Shown: piece after piece, positions 1 to 12,900 of the stretch | How the letters are laid out: each line of letters starts with the position of its first letter | Position numbering within the stretch: position 1 is the stretch's first letter | Assembly (NCBI RefSeq): GCF_905220365.1 | Contig: NC_061129.1 | Coordinates: forward strand, 7,936,803 to 8,000,802 | Direction of reading: 5' to 3' | DNA: 64,000 bases | DNA from: Vanessa cardui | Lineage: Eukaryota; Arthropoda; Insecta; Lepidoptera; Nymphalidae | The notes under the pieces: model-generated | Told to the model about the DNA's origin: nothing | What the model saw: only the letters and a program-made list of their open reading frames with translations | The model's database searches: none | Program-made: the position numbers and the translations under genes

Positions 1-1611
1 AGGATTTATCACGATTAATTAAATTAAAAATATGTTAAACTAATTGTCTGCATTTTTTGGCGTCAGGTTGTTGGTCGTCATATTGTAGTCGTAAAAGGCT
101 CAGAGGATATCCTCCATTGAGTTCTCGCTTGCTTCAATACAAATTTGACTAAGTTTTGTGATTTGGCCGTAAAAGAAAAACAGGCAGACATAGTAACCGT
201 ATATGACTATATACGTATATTATATAAGACTATTGGGAAATTTATATTATTGTGCATTCACATATTCATACTGCACACTAATAAATACATACTCATATTC
301 TGACGACTGTATTAGGTAATTTGGTCCGGTAATTATTAGATGATTTACCATATTGAGCTGTACGATTTTAAATATCATATTTGGTATGAGTTATTTAGTA
401 AATTAAATAAAGGAACATTATTATGTAGTTTTGTAAATAGACTTGTATAATACAGCAGAATGACGCAAATGGCCTGATTTGTTACTGAGACCATGAAAGA
501 AGAAAGGCATAAATGATGTATAGAAAATCTATTCACTGTAGAAAGTACACATCCACATGTTAAATCTTTATTGGCGTAAATTTTTATTACAGTTCTAATG
601 CACGCCGCTAACGGCAGCGCCACACGCTTTTGATGCAAGTTTCTACAATATGTCTGGCGCGCGTGTTATGTGTAAGACAACAAGTGAAGACGGCAAAAAA
701 TACAATAAATTTTATTTTATTGGTTTTAATTTTTATTTTTTTTACAATCATTACTTTTTATATTTAATAAAAATAAATACACGTAGGTCACATACCTATC
801 TATATTTATTTATAGATCGGCTCAAATCGTATTTACGAATATGGCCGATCATATCTTACTTTGACAACCTAAACACTATGTTTTACCATATATCCTTCAT
901 ATCCCAAAAATCTTATTTGTTATATGGCCTATTGATTTGTCGTTCCGTTCAAGCTACTTGTAATGCACCTATTTTAAAAAACAACCCTCATTCCTTTATG
1001 ATTATTTTTTTTTATTACCAACTTACTTTTGTTAATTGATTCTATAAATAACTTTACGCTTGTATCCGATGTTTGCTATTGCACCAAATTTATTCTGAAG
1101 TTCATTTACGGTATGAGATGATTGTTGGTATTTCATAATTATGAGAAGTAAAGATAAACACTTTACACTTAATTATCGATTCCGTAAAGTCAATAAACCC
1201 TTGGTCCAGGTACTCATTTTTATAATAAAATCCTGCATTTTTAATTCCGAAAACTATATAACTTTGCCAATTATTAAATTAAAATGTTATAAAAATAAAT
1301 ATGTGTATACCTGAAATATGCTTTATCGTAAAATTTTAATTTTGAATACGATTTTTCTTATTAAAAAATCCTATAAAATAGGTATTCGTAAGTTGCTAAA
1401 AGTATCTACTTTAATAAAGTATTTAAAGACGATCAAGATAATGCATAAAAAGAGCTTTGAAAGTACAGTAAAACTATTAGCAAAGATACGGGCGGAGAGG
1501 TCACTTGGCGCTATTACTGATTGTATAATAATCTAAGTTACTACTTTACTAGTACTATTTCTACTTTACGTCAATGAGATTTATTAGGAGATTATTGTGA
1601 AAAGCCGTGAA
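1..1611. other. AT-rich intronic or upstream DNA, no gene seen
   Basis: Open frames here are short, AT-rich and low in complexity, with no domain I recognise. I looked for the missing first exons of the GPCR (N-terminus, TM1, TM2) and found none. This stretch is therefore probably intron upstream of the exon at 3156, but that is inference. Confidence 0.5.
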
Positions 1612-1926
1612 CGCCGAGACCCAATATGGCCCAGTGGTAAGAACGCTTGCACCATAACCGATGATTGCGGGTTCAAATCTAGGCAAGCACCACTGAATAT
1701 TCATGGATTTAATTTGTGTTTATAATTGATCTTGCATTCAGCGGTGAAGGGAAAACTCGTGAGGCAAAATGTATGTGTCTTATTTCATCCAAAATTTGCC
1801 ACATGTGTATTCCACCAGCCCGCACTGGAACGGCGTGGTGGAATATATCCTAAATCTTCTTCTAAAACACAGAGAAGGCCATAGACCAGCAGTGGAAAAT
1901 TTACATACTAATGCAATGTAAAAAAA
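1612..1926 (+). repeat. tRNA-derived SINE
   Basis: The head carries RNA polymerase III boxes (TGGCCCAGTGG near 1628 and GGTTCAAATC near 1670). The body then shows the 'AATTTGTGTTTATAATT', 'CCACATGTGTATTCCACCA' and 'CCAGCAGTGG' blocks seen in the other copies in this window (14945, 20287, 25213, 28833, 60678). It is a moderately diverged copy. It is not a functional tRNA gene, because the head does not fold as a full cloverleaf and is followed by the SINE body. Confidence 0.85.
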
Positions 1927-1974
1927 TGTACGGATATCTGTTAAACCCAAATCTTAACAGAAAATATTGTGTTT

Positions 1975-2175
1975 GCAAGAACCACACAATTGATGTGAGC
2001 TTAATTTGTGTTTGTAATTATAGTTCTCGTATTTGATGGTAATGAAAACAACGAGGAAACCCGATATCCTTAAATGAAAAACTTTCAATCGTATCCAACA
2101 TTCCGCAATAGAGGCATAAGCTCCTAACCTTCTCCTCAAATGAAGAGCAGATTTTACCCAGCAGAACTAAATTTA
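1975..2175 (+). repeat. Degenerate tRNA-derived SINE fragment
   Basis: This has the body and tail of the same SINE family without the tRNA head. Recognisable pieces are 'TTAATTTGTGTTTGTAATTA', 'ACGAGGAAACC' and a final 'CCTTCTCCTCAAATG...CCCAGCAG...AAATTTACAG'. It follows the 1612 SINE directly and is older, judging by its divergence. Confidence 0.6.
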
Positions 2176-2176
2176 C

Positions 2177-2713
2177 AGACTTGATTTTATTTCATTGATA
2201 TTTAAAACTACTTCAGCAAATCAATTTAGTTGTTCCCTGCAAAATTCCTAGACACCCAATAAAACAACCTTTTAGAACTACAGCTTTTAAAACAAATTTA
2301 GGTAAACATGCACCACTCAACAGAATAATTAATTCTTATAATGAATATTCTTCTAACGGCAATATCGACATCTTTGCCCAAAGCAAGCCAACTTTTGTGA
2401 AGCTCTGTAAAGATCTCATAGTATAGCTTTAAAACCATTTTATTCATAAATTATGTCAACCCTTGTAGATTTTTGTTGTTGTATTTAAATTTTATTTTAT
2501 GTTTTGTTTAATTATCTATAATTTATTTATCTTTTTTTTTAATTTTTAGTAAAGATATAATTAGGTTAGTATAGTCTTATCTTAAGGTCAATGTTGTTTA
2601 CACCTGTAATGATTTATTCACCTAGATTTAATACCCTGTATCTACTCCTAAGTGAATGTGTTAGTGATAAGTCGATGGTGTAACTATTTCCAATAAATAA
2701 ATAAATAAATAAA
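2177..2713 (+). mobile_element. 5'-truncated non-LTR retrotransposon (LINE) 3' end
   Basis: A plus-strand frame from about 2177 to the TAG at 2424-2426 encodes the last ~80 residues of a LINE-type ORF2. It includes 'RTTAFKTNLGKHAPLNRIIN', a block typical of Jockey-like ORF2 C-termini. One in-frame stop (near 2193) marks it as dead. About 260 bp of AT-rich 3' UTR follows, and the element ends in an (AATA)n tail at about 2689-2713. The reverse transcriptase domain itself is missing, as expected for 5' truncation during target-primed insertion. The clade assignment is tentative. Confidence 0.7.
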
Positions 2714-3155
2714 AACGAGATCCGAATATCCGATTATTTCTTTGCCATTTATAAAAAAAAGGTTTGTGTTACGATGAAAATAGTATTTTAATGACAGCTA
2801 TTTTTATCTAGTGGCTAGTTTACCCTCAGATCCCGCGTTAATAGGTTAAACTCCCGGTTCAAGCCTAAAACAACAAGCAAGCATTTTAAGGCTAGATTTT
2901 TGAGTCTAATAACAGAGATTGCATCTGTGCTTGCACACACAACTATGCACTATGATACCTTCTGTTTAAAGTATAGTCTTATTCTATAATATCTCCGGTA
3001 ATTAAAAAGAAAGTTATAAATAAAATTCGATAACAGTTGTCATGATAGCTGGTATATAATGTCATATAGTCAACATAAATATGCAATAACAGTACATTGT
3101 GATGCCATCCGTCCGCGTTCGTAACAAAAGAGTTTGACATTTTGTTTTGTTTCAG
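2714..3155 (+). other. Intron end with splice acceptor for GPCR exon
   Basis: This non-coding AT-rich stretch ends in a pyrimidine-rich tract and TTTCAG at 3150-3155, the splice acceptor of the first visible receptor exon. I see no other feature in it. Confidence 0.7.
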
Positions 3156-3315
3156 CTGGGTGTTCGGCGACTTTCTATGCAAGATGTATCAGTTTGTGCA
3201 TTCGCTGAGCTACACGGCGTCGATATTCATACTGGTGGTGATTTGTACGGAGAGATACTTCGCTATCATACACCCTATAACGTGCAAACAGATCCTGACG
3301 TCAACGAGGTTGAGG
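3156..3315 (+). CDS. TrissinR: Trissin-receptor-like GPCR, exon with TM3 and ERY motif
   Basis: This is an internal coding exon of a rhodopsin-like neuropeptide receptor. It begins with the last base of a split codon after a strong acceptor (TTTCAG) and ends on a codon boundary before GTAAGA. It encodes about 53 residues. These are the end of ECL1 (WVFGDFLCK, whose Cys normally forms the disulfide to ECL2), TM3, and 'CTERYFAIIHP', the E/DRY G-protein-coupling motif with the start of intracellular loop 2. The next exon continues directly into TM4. The protein should sit in the plasma membrane of target cells and signal through a heterotrimeric G protein. The trissin receptor call rests mainly on the C-terminal exon at 46633. 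A related peptide receptor remains possible. The upstream exons with TM1-TM2 are outside the window. Confidence 0.85.
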
Positions 3316-6300
3316 GTAAGACTGTATTATTATTATATTTTGTTATTAGAATAGAGATTAATTTAAATAATTAGCTTATGCGATTCTTAAAGGGTAAGTG
3401 AGGCACAATAAATATATCTTATTTCGTATGCCTGATTTTATTTATTAATAGTATAAGAAATTGGTGATATTTGCAACAAGATAAGCAATAGTCACTAAAT
3501 ACCACAATTTATTGTTCTAAATTCAAAAAAGGTATTATATTTAAATACATTACTGTGATAGATAATAAAAACTTTAGATATTTAATTATTATCTATGACT
3601 GAAGTAAAATATTTTATTTTTATATAATTATTTTTAATTTTCTTTTCAATAAAGTATTATTACAATATATTAAAATGTACTATGAGTTTTAGCTGATGCT
3701 AGAAACGTAATGTCGTAAGTGCATGAGAATTTATATCGAAGGACACAATTTCAAATACGTAGCATCGCATTTCAATTTCTGTTACCTACCTTTTGTTTAC
3801 AATTCATGTTGTGTTCAGCGGATAGAGAAAACACTCTGTGAAACCTGTAAGTGTTGAGGAAATCCAAGATATCTATTCCTGTAAGGAGACAAGTATGTTG
3901 GTAATTCGACATTTTGAAACTAAATATACTCATATATTTACAAAACTGTGTTTCCCTCGTTTTGTTTTGGACGAATTCTAAAAACGGTGACGTATTAACT
4001 GTTACATAAATCATATTAAAGTCAAAGAAACACTGCAATGCATACAGAAATAGTTTGATAAAATTAGCATAATTTTACAGTAAACATTTTCATTAGACAA
4101 ACTTATTTAGGGCACCAGTAAACAGCCGCTTTAGTCTCTGCCAGTATTTAAAATTCCACGCTACATTATAGTCATTAGTTTCTAGAAGTATCACTGTCGC
4201 TAAAATAAATGTCCCAAATACGGAAACAATCCATTACTTACAATGCATAGTTAACTAAACGATAAGTACATTTTTTAATCATTAGTGCAGTAAGCAAGGC
4301 TATTTGTCAAAGCAAACAATTTTCATTACAGATTCTGCTAATAAACTAGAGCGGTATTAATTACAGTATACTCAGCACTCGTGAAGTTTATCCGCTGTAT
4401 TTAATGACGCTGAAAACGGATTGCGAGACGCGTCTCCAATATCGAATTCTCCTCAACATTATTTATAAGTTTACTTTCTTACAATCTCTCATTTCGAAGC
4501 AGATGTCGCAAGTAGGGATGCAGCTCTTTGTTTTTGTTTAATCCTTCAGTAGCGCTTTTTAATAATTTCAAAAGGAAAACATGCCAAGAGATATGCAATA
4601 GCGATATTGCTGTGTTGTTTAATTTTGATTCTTACATTTGCTTCCGACTTTGAAAGTGCTTTTGAAGATTCAATATTACTTGGGAGTGCCCGTACTAGGA
4701 ATAAATTACATGTATTATGAAATTAAATTGTATAATATGCATTCAGGCAACTTTCAGCCTATGTTTATTAGTTGTACGATGTATCTAATGAAATTTTCAG
4801 TTACTGTATTTGGAAATTTAAATGGTATTATCGACGTGCATGTCTTATTAATGTGCAAATCTTACTCACAAAAAAAAACATCGTGTAACATTGTATTTAC
4901 GTTGAACTAGTGATCGAAAATTGGTTGATATCTATTGCTGATATAATTATTGGATACGTTTATTTAATAGGAAAATGAGGCTGAACTAAACGATATCTTT
5001 GACATGATGTGTGTCGTCATTGGCAGTACGAACGTAAATTAATACCTGTTGACTTCATTACATACATATAAAATTGTATTTAACTAATATGATTGTATTT
5101 TTTAAATGTTGAAAAAGAGTAACTACTGAGTTTCTTGCCGGTTCTTTTCGGTGGAATCTACTTTCCGAACCGGTGGTAGCTTCACTTAATTGTTAAATGA
5201 CGATTCAAAATTGAATAAAGTTTATTTTGATTTTGTAATCTATTATTGTTTCATATTAAATACTATCTCGATAAACGTGTATAAATTAAATTATGTAATG
5301 TATTTTTTCATTATTTTAATGTATTTCTAAGGCATATTTTATAAAAATATTGTCTAACTGCACTCCTTCTCCATATATCTAAACTTTAAAAGTACCAAAT
5401 TTCACACAATTCGGTCAAATATAGAAGATAAATTTAATTCTATTTAAAATATATTTATTGTTCGTTATGCACAATAACTTTTATCAATTCAATTTCTACA
5501 GTAATTTTATGTAATTTTATGATAATACATAGACCCCTGTCCGTGTCTTCATACACAAAAGGCTTGTTCCATTTCAGAGAATGTTCGAAATTAATCTCGC
5601 CAGCGCCTACTGCGGTTTGGTGAGAATGCCTGTCATAGATTTTTAAGATTAGTTGGTTGCTGTAACTGAAAACGAGGTCGCTTAATAGAATCAACATTGA
5701 AATATGTAGAACTTACGAAGAGTTGAAATAATTATCTTTTACTTTGTGCGTAAACAGTCATGTCATAGTCAATAAAATTTAGTAATACATTTATTAATCA
5801 GAAATAATTTAAATTTTAGAAGTACTTTTTACAAATTAGGTTAAGTCTTTGCCACACGCGTGTTATATAAAACTTTTCACATCTTAAAACTAGAAACTCA
5901 TAACACGCTCAAGTAAAAGTTCTTATAAAGATTCGCTTGTTGATATAAAATAATTCTATTTTGTTTTACCAAATTAGTGTTACTACAAACATAAGCATTG
6001 GTTGATATTTTAGTTCCAAATTTCCATATAACTTTAACTAACTGATAATGTAAATGTAATGGAATGGTTACTTTGTAATATCTAGGAGCTGATTACAGCA
6101 ATCATTAGACTATGTCCTATTAGAAAGCTCATTTGTAAGTCCATCTAAATTCAATTAAAAAAGTCATATCAAGTCGAAAGTAAATGAGTTTGTGTTTAAC
6201 AAACAAATATACATACTTTCCTTAAAGTTGACCTCCAATTTACATTTAAGAGAGAGTTGTTAGTTTGACCTCTGTATTTTAGTTGACCTTATTCATATAC

Positions 6301-6326
6301 GTCTAATCCAATATGTTCTTACACAG
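3316..6326 (+). other. TrissinR: GPCR intron (~3.0 kb)
   Basis: This runs from GTAAGA at 3316 to ACACAG ending at 6326 and lies between codons. It is AT-rich. Apart from the LINE tail at 5035-5237 I see no coding potential. The open frames at about 3772-4038 and 4638-4910 are short and have no recognisable domain. Confidence 0.8.
5035..5237 (+). mobile_element. LINE 3' UTR fragment (TTTTGAT-tail family)
   Basis: It matches the 3' UTR of the LINE at 57118-57478. Shared blocks are 'AATACCTGTTGACTT', 'GAGTAACTACTGAGTTTCTT', 'CTTTCCGAACCGGTGGTAGC', 'AATGACGATTCAAAA' and 'GAATAAAGTTTATTTTGATT'. Only the 3' UTR is present, with no coding sequence, so this is a severely 5'-truncated insertion. Confidence 0.8.
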
Positions 6327-6524
6327 TTGGTGATTTTGGGTGTATGGGTAACCAGCGCAGCCTACAGTGCACCTAAGTTCATATGGGTGGAGACGATCAC
6401 GAATGACTTAGGCGATGGTCACATGGAAACAATTTGCATACAACATCGAATGAAATACAACTCTGAAATATTCGACATGGTCAATTTCGGTCTTCTCTAC
6501 GTGACACCTCTCTGCGTAATGACG
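6327..6524 (+). CDS. TrissinR: Trissin-receptor-like GPCR, exon with TM4, ECL2 and start of TM5
   Basis: This 198-bp exon (66 codons, open throughout) follows ACACAG and is followed by GTAAGT. It begins and ends on codon boundaries. It encodes TM4 (LVILGVWVTSAAYSAPKF, with the conserved Trp). ECL2 follows with a Cys in 'ETICIQHRM' that should pair with the TM3 Cys. The exon ends with the first half of TM5, including the conserved Pro (LLYVTPLCVMT). Joining it to the exon at 39283 gives the continuous TM5 segment CVMT-VLYTRIAVGLW, which supports the 32.8-kb intron. No frameshift or stop is seen. Confidence 0.87.
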
Positions 6525-7394
6525 GTAAGTCTTTATTTTGTTACCAACATACGAGTCTTTTTATGAATTTGGTTTACTGAATACAAAAAAAAATTAAAAG
6601 AAAAATGTTCTCCTCCGGTATAAGGATTTCTTATTGTAGAGCTGGTTCCATGCTCCTTCAATGCTATGATAAGTTTACTCACTAATGTCATATTTTCATC
6701 CGTTTCATGGAGGTTTCCTCACCATGTTTCTCGTCACTGTCTAACGCGAGAATGACATTAAACATAACACAGTGTTTAGTAGGATTTAAAGCATCAACCT
6801 ATGCTTAAGATTTACGTATTCTAACTTACTATCTAATTACATAAGCGATATAAAATAAAAAATAAAACATTCATCTTACCCGAACCGGATTCGGAGCTTT
6901 ATCGAACAAATAAAATAAACCAGCTTAAACGTTGGAACCATGCAACAAGATTGGGTATTTCCGATTTGGTATTTTCACTAGAACCTCCTTCCATAAGTAA
7001 ACAATGCACATGTATACATAGTATATATGTTAAATACATTTTAAATAATTTATCGAGTTTAATCATTATTATGATGTTTCGAATTCTTGACAAAAACCAT
7101 ATAATTTTACTTATATAACTGTAAATGTCGATACGTTTTAGAGAGTTTGTGACAATTTCATCTTTCACAACAACAAAATTTAAAAATGTACGACTCAATA
7201 TATAAAACACGAGACTTTTGATTTCTTTACAATTATAAATGAACAACATAGAATAGCACTCTCTAATTCTTTCCATTATGAGTTGTCTAGTAAGAGGCAG
7301 AAATATGCCCTGATTTGAACCTACGACCTTTGGTTCAGGTCGGGTCTGTGTATTCTCGCATAAACACACAATCTTGATAGGTCTCGTCACGCAG

Positions 7395-7503
7395 TAATAA
7401 TATTGTGTTCCGGTTTGAAGGATGTGTGAGCCAATGTAATTACGGGAACAAGAAACATAACATTTTAGGTTGGCATCATAGGCGATGTAGGCAATAGGTA
7501 AAT
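7395..7503 (+). repeat. Fragment of the 'GTGTTCCGGTTTGAAGG' interspersed repeat
   Basis: It contains 'ATTGTGTTCCGGTTTGAAGG', 'GTGAGCCA-TGTAA' and 'ATAACATTTTAGGTTGG', and matches the middle of the fuller copy at 44248-44537. It is an old fragment with both ends lost. The preceding 7260-7390 stretch holds a long minus-strand frame that I do not regard as a gene. Confidence 0.6.
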
Positions 7504-9682
7504 TTTCTTATAGCACCAAATTCAATGCTTGGTAGTAAATATGTACATCTAGCTTATCAATATGTACATCTACCCTTATGTTCTATAAATAAAAAAACAA
7601 AGCGCACTTCAATTGTTTATTATGAAATAAAACCACGAATAAATGAATTTTAACAAGTCAACGCACTTGAAGGAATAAAAAGTACTAGATATGTGTAGAC
7701 AGACGCGTGTCAACGTCTCGTAACATCGATCTTACCTACATTTAGCCTCTTTGATTACTGTATTTAAATGGAACATTGTTTCTAGAAGAAAGTATAGAAT
7801 GAATCACTTTGATCGTATTGCTTTATGGAGTGAGTTTATTCTTAAGTTCATTCATTTTATAAAAAAGCCCTTTCTTCTCGATTTTACCTTTGAATTAATC
7901 CTAAGTCAAAGGTAAAATCGCGACCTCGTAAAAAGGCAGGATTTTATATTTTACTTGATCCAAATAATATTTATATACATTTTATTATCCATAAGGTTAT
8001 ATATGTCATTTCTTTTTTAAAAGAATAATGGCGATTCCTATTTTTACAAAATAATAATATTTTTTCTCCGGTTTGAAGGTGCGCCGCTTAGGATGGCAAT
8101 AGCCTGTATCGTAACTGCGATTTTTATTTCGCAGGCGAACCGTAAACTGTATTACATAACTGATTTTTTAATGTTATTTTTCTTAAAGTGGTCATTCAAT
8201 TGGACAATGTACCCAAACTTTTCCTTTAATTGGAAGATTTTGCTAAAATTTGTCCTTCAATTGAACAGGTACTATTACCAAACTGAATTATATTCTATAG
8301 GAAACCCTAACGTCCCTTTGCAAACACCATCTGCTAAAATGGCATAAAATTTTATCGCCACAGTCCAGTCAGCTTTGGTAACTAATTACAAAAAAGCTGC
8401 GTCAGTTTTTAATGTTTAAACAGCGATCTGTTTAATGTGCTAAATAAATTTCAATATAGACTCATCTTCTAAAAGTACGGCTATTGTTTTTACTTATTTC
8501 TTAAACAGTATCAATCTATAATCCCAAACATAGTCAAGAGTAGTTTAGGTAGTTTGAACGTTGACCTCATGACCTAGGACTTCTCCTAGGTAAAGTAAAT
8601 AAAATATGTAGTAGCGATTGTCTTACGAAATATGCACTTCTCTCTTGCTCTATTTTTCTTGAAAGTATATTTCCCTACTACAATATCTTCTACATACTCA
8701 TTATTACGAGTGATACTCTAATTGCTTGAATGTGCTTGGTGATTTCTTATATTGACAATTTGATTGTTTCTATTATAAATACTTTCGCATAGCAGCACAG
8801 ATTACTACATTACTAAGCTTTCAGCGGGACCGTAGCACTTGTAAATCTTGATAATGACTTCTGTGTAGAGACTTCTTCGCTATGCGGCTATTCTATCCTT
8901 AGCGTTCAACAATTTAATTCAAAAACAAAATATACGACTAGCAAACTTTTTAATCATTGTGAGTTTACCCACTAGAAATGAAGTAGTTACTCTTATTATA
9001 TTGTTATAGTTATTAAGATACAATTAAATTTATACATTATGTCTGAAAATCAACAGATTTCAATTATAACTTACTGTACGCTTATAATTTTTAACGATCT
9101 TTGATTTGAATGTTTCACTATCGCCTTGAAGAATGACTTATACGCCGACTTTTATACTGTCCTACCTTTCTTCATAATCCTTTACATTACCATGTACATG
9201 ACGCATTTATGATATGATTCATTTCTAAATATTATTTGTGATACGTAATAAATTTTTTTAACGAAATTTAATAAGCAATTATTTCAATATTTCGTCCGAT
9301 TCGTGATATCATTTTTATTTTTATTACAAATGTTAAAAATAGCTGCGGCATTTTACTGTACAAACAAATTCTTGTCTCTTAGAAGTATTTGTCTTTACAG
9401 AGTTGGATTTGTTTGTAATTTCATTGCTGAGAGAATAAAAGGCTTAACGCGGCCATGCCTACTATCGAGTAATGTTTTGTAGAAATAAAAGCAAGATCAG
9501 TATCATTAGTAGTCACCAGTTGAACTCGGTTGATGCGCACAAGAAATTATTATGCAGTGTTAATTATTCGCCGTAGATTTTTAAAAATGTTCCATGAGAT
9601 GTTTTTGAAATGTTTATTGAAGCGTTCGTTTCTTTCCTTAATTATAATTATATGTTAATATAATAGTTCCTTTATATCGTTA
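7504..9682. other. Intronic DNA, little recognised
   Basis: AT-rich intron sequence. The only structure I can support is a perfect 15-bp inverted repeat at 7879-7893 / 7906-7920. No coding region or RNA gene is seen. Confidence 0.5.
7879..7920. repeat. Perfect 15-bp hairpin
   Basis: Arms 7879-7893 (CGATTTTACCTTTGA) and 7906-7920 (TCAAAGGTAAAATCG) are exact reverse complements around a 12-nt loop. No known element boundary was recognised around it. Confidence 0.8.
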
Positions 9683-9910
9683 CTAGTTGTCGTCCGTGAC
9701 GTTGCGTTTTAGGGGTTGTCCGTCAGGTGTTATGACCTAATTGTAGTTTATATCCTTAAAATTTTTACTTGCTTCATAAAAATATTTGTCAATTTCGGTT
9801 CCGTATTTTGGAAGTTCTCACTTCCAAAAAAAACTGTCTGTCTGTCGATATATCTATACAGATAGACCGTCATACAGGGTTACTTCGCATTTATATTATA
9901 GTATAGTTAT
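9683..9910 (-). mobile_element. Non-autonomous Helitron-like element, degraded
   Basis: Read on the minus strand it ends in CTAG (CTAG at 9683-9686 on plus) next to a diverged 'CGTCCGTGACGTTGCG' hairpin region. The opposite end carries the 'CTGTCTGTCTG...TTACTTCGCATTTATATTATAG' block that starts short Helitrons elsewhere in the window (44743-44959). Its exact 5' end is uncertain. Confidence 0.55.
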
Positions 9911-12900
9911 TATACCATAAACACATGACATATTCCATCACTCTCTGAAAGCAGTTAATAATTCCTATTGACCTTTTTTTTACAAAATAATGAATTGTTC
10001 ACTATATAGTCAATGGTCAATACTTATGATTCCCTTATGTCCGTTACCCTTTAAAATAGAATATAGCAACTATGTATGGCTGTTTTGCAATTAAAATTGA
10101 CATTTAATAATGATGTTGAATAAGTATGTTTACATTACATAAATTACCTAAATCAGCCATGGGTTTGATGATGATTTTATCAATTTTGAAAGTATTTTGT
10201 GAGATTCATGTTGTTTTCAAAAGCCTCCTTTAAAATGAAGGTATTTCATATCTCGTTCGTAAGACACGTTTTAATCCTCAGTAACTAAATTTAAACAAAC
10301 TTTATCTCATATCACAAGTCTCTAAAGATTTTAATAATTTTGACTTTCAAAGGAAATTTATTATTTAAACCGTCGAAATACGAATTTATAAATGTAGGTT
10401 TATCTGCTTAAATGCGCATCTTTAAGATTAATAAGAATTTCAAAATAAAATAAATACTTTTAGCTTTCAACTCAACTTCAAATCAAATCTTTAGCAATGT
10501 TCTTCTATAAATATAAATTTTAATAATATGAGTTATAATAATTGCGTCGTATATTAATATTATGAGAAAATTGTCAGCGGGGTGCCTGCCCTAATCTATG
10601 TACACGGTAAATTGTATGAGACATTTGTGGGCCTCTAAATTGTTTACGGTAAATATAGAGACAGCACAAAGATAAATCACTGTATGAATTTTACTTCTTA
10701 AAAAAAACGGCAAAAGTAGTTAAAATCACAAATTATTTACATCAATAAAATAAGATACAGTATATTGCTTACACATCAGTCGAACCATTCGTTTTAGAAA
10801 TACTAGTTTTTGAATGAACGCGCGAAAAAGTGTTTTATTCCTACGATTTAGCACACTAAAGGCGAAAAAGTCCGCTGACGATTGTTTGAACTTTGATTAA
10901 AAATAATTTGGGGTAAAATCCTTATATAATTCGTACGAAATGCGGTCGGTACCTATTCAAGTAATAAAGTGATGTATTTATAGTAATAAATCTTGCAAAT
11001 ATTTTAAAATACCTAAGACTTATACGGCAACCAACGAACTGTTAACGTAATGGGCTATAAAAACTGAATTTTCTCCGAGTTCCTTTTAATGGTCGAATGT
11101 TTCGTTCTTTGATGTATGAGTTGTATGACTTAATATGTTATCATTTTACGTTCGTATTTTATGATGAGAATGAAACCTTAATATTTTCCACGAAAATTAA
11201 TTTTCAAAGTTTATTTATACTATTTGTAATATGTAACATGATCACATTATATTCATAGCAAGCCTTCAGCCTCCAGCTATAAGGCTAAGTATAAGAAAAT
11301 TAAAAACGAAAAGTGAGACGATTTTCTATTTTATGAAATACCGATAAGCGTACTCTCAACTTTTTGTAATTTTATCGTCTGCGTGTATAAATTAAAGTCC
11401 TATCTAACAAATGTTTGTGTGCAACGTCTAGAAATAATTAAAGATCAACTTTGCTGAATTAATTATCTTTTAAATAGTTGTGAAATAAAATAAGTTATTT
11501 TATAACCGATGAAAAGATAAACAAAGAAAATTAGTATATTTTATTATACACTTTTACTTTTATATCATATACCTGTGTTTAATTTCCTCCTGACCGAGTT
11601 TTGGCTACGACGTCCAATTAAAAAGATTAGTCACCTCAAGATGCGGGCGTGTATCAATGTCATCTTCAAACAGCTACAGAAAATTTCTTGTAATTTTTCA
11701 TATAGGTCTTACCTTGAGTTTCAAGCCGGGACATCGGATTCTGCTTATAATCTTGCTACTAGACTAATTATGCAATTAAGTTGAGCTTAAAGGGAATTTG
11801 ATTTTAACCTCATTAGGCTATCCATTGATAAGGAATGAACTTGTGACCTTCACTTTGCCAAAAGTCCATGAGTTACCGAGTTACAGAGGCTCCAATTATA
11901 CTCGATAACGAAACAAATATTGACGCGTACGTAATTAATACATTAATTCAAATGTGTTAACTCTATGTACATACTCATTATATTTTTATTGCACGCGATC
12001 ATTCGATTGAAATATGGAATAATGTTTTTTAATGAATATTCGGTTTGTAAAAACCTTTTTTTGCCAACAAAACACATTACTTATAAAAGAATACACGTTA
12101 AATTACCGTGCGCTATGTTTCGTTAAATGAATGTAGCTCCATTTTAATTTTCCATTGTTTTAAATGAAATAAATATATGTTCATAGCTTAGTAAATACTA
12201 CAAAAAATTCATATAAATGCCAACCACGACCATAATATAAATTGCGGTACAGCAGTATCATCATTCGCAAGCCCTTATCCCATTTATTTTCGGCTGCCGT
12301 AGTGCATATACTATATGAGACAATTTGGCAGACTTAGACAGACTTTCTTTCGCCGATTCAGGGCTTATTCATCTGTTCTTCTTAGGTCATGGCATTTTCT
12401 TCAGACTCAAGTTTTTAATTAGACCGTAGCTAAATACGTAAATGCAATGCTTCTATATTAATTATAGTTTTTGATTTTGAGTTGATGGCTATATTACCGA
12501 TGGTCTTCCACCATCAGATAACAATCTTTTTGGGAATCGTGGATGGTTTCTATTAAATCAAATTGGAAAACCATAAAAAGTAAGGCACATAAGTACGCAA
12601 TGTATCTGATTACAGTACTTATTTTTGATTTGAATACTACTTACCAATACATTGATATAGCTCTATTAGGTATACTGTGCTATTCTAGGCGATTTAAATA
12701 AACTAATTGCAGCATGTTTTAATTTATTTTTCAATAAACAGAAAGGTAAGAAGTATTAAAAACTTATAAAGTTTTAAAAATAAATTTATTTGTTAAATTT
12801 ATATTGAAAGCAATTATCAGCTAAAATGTCCTTATTATTCTGTCCTATCGGCAATATCCACTGTGTGTTGTTAATGTAACAAGAAATTCAAGCTCCACGT

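Noticed and set aside
650..1039. 129-residue open frame that might be a membrane protein (Phe/Tyr/Ile-rich)
   Set aside because: The hydrophobic bias follows from T-rich DNA. It has no GPCR TM1/TM2 motifs, so it is not the missing receptor exon.
1620..1695. tRNA gene candidate (box A and box B)
   Set aside because: The same head and body recur several times in the window with SINE tails, one copy with a target-site duplication. It is a SINE, not a tRNA gene. The same applies to 25213, 28833, 60678 and 61342.
6899..7390. 163-residue open frame on the minus strand
   Set aside because: It is AT-rich, has no recognisable domain, lies inside the receptor intron and overlaps repeat fragments. No splice or start context supports it.
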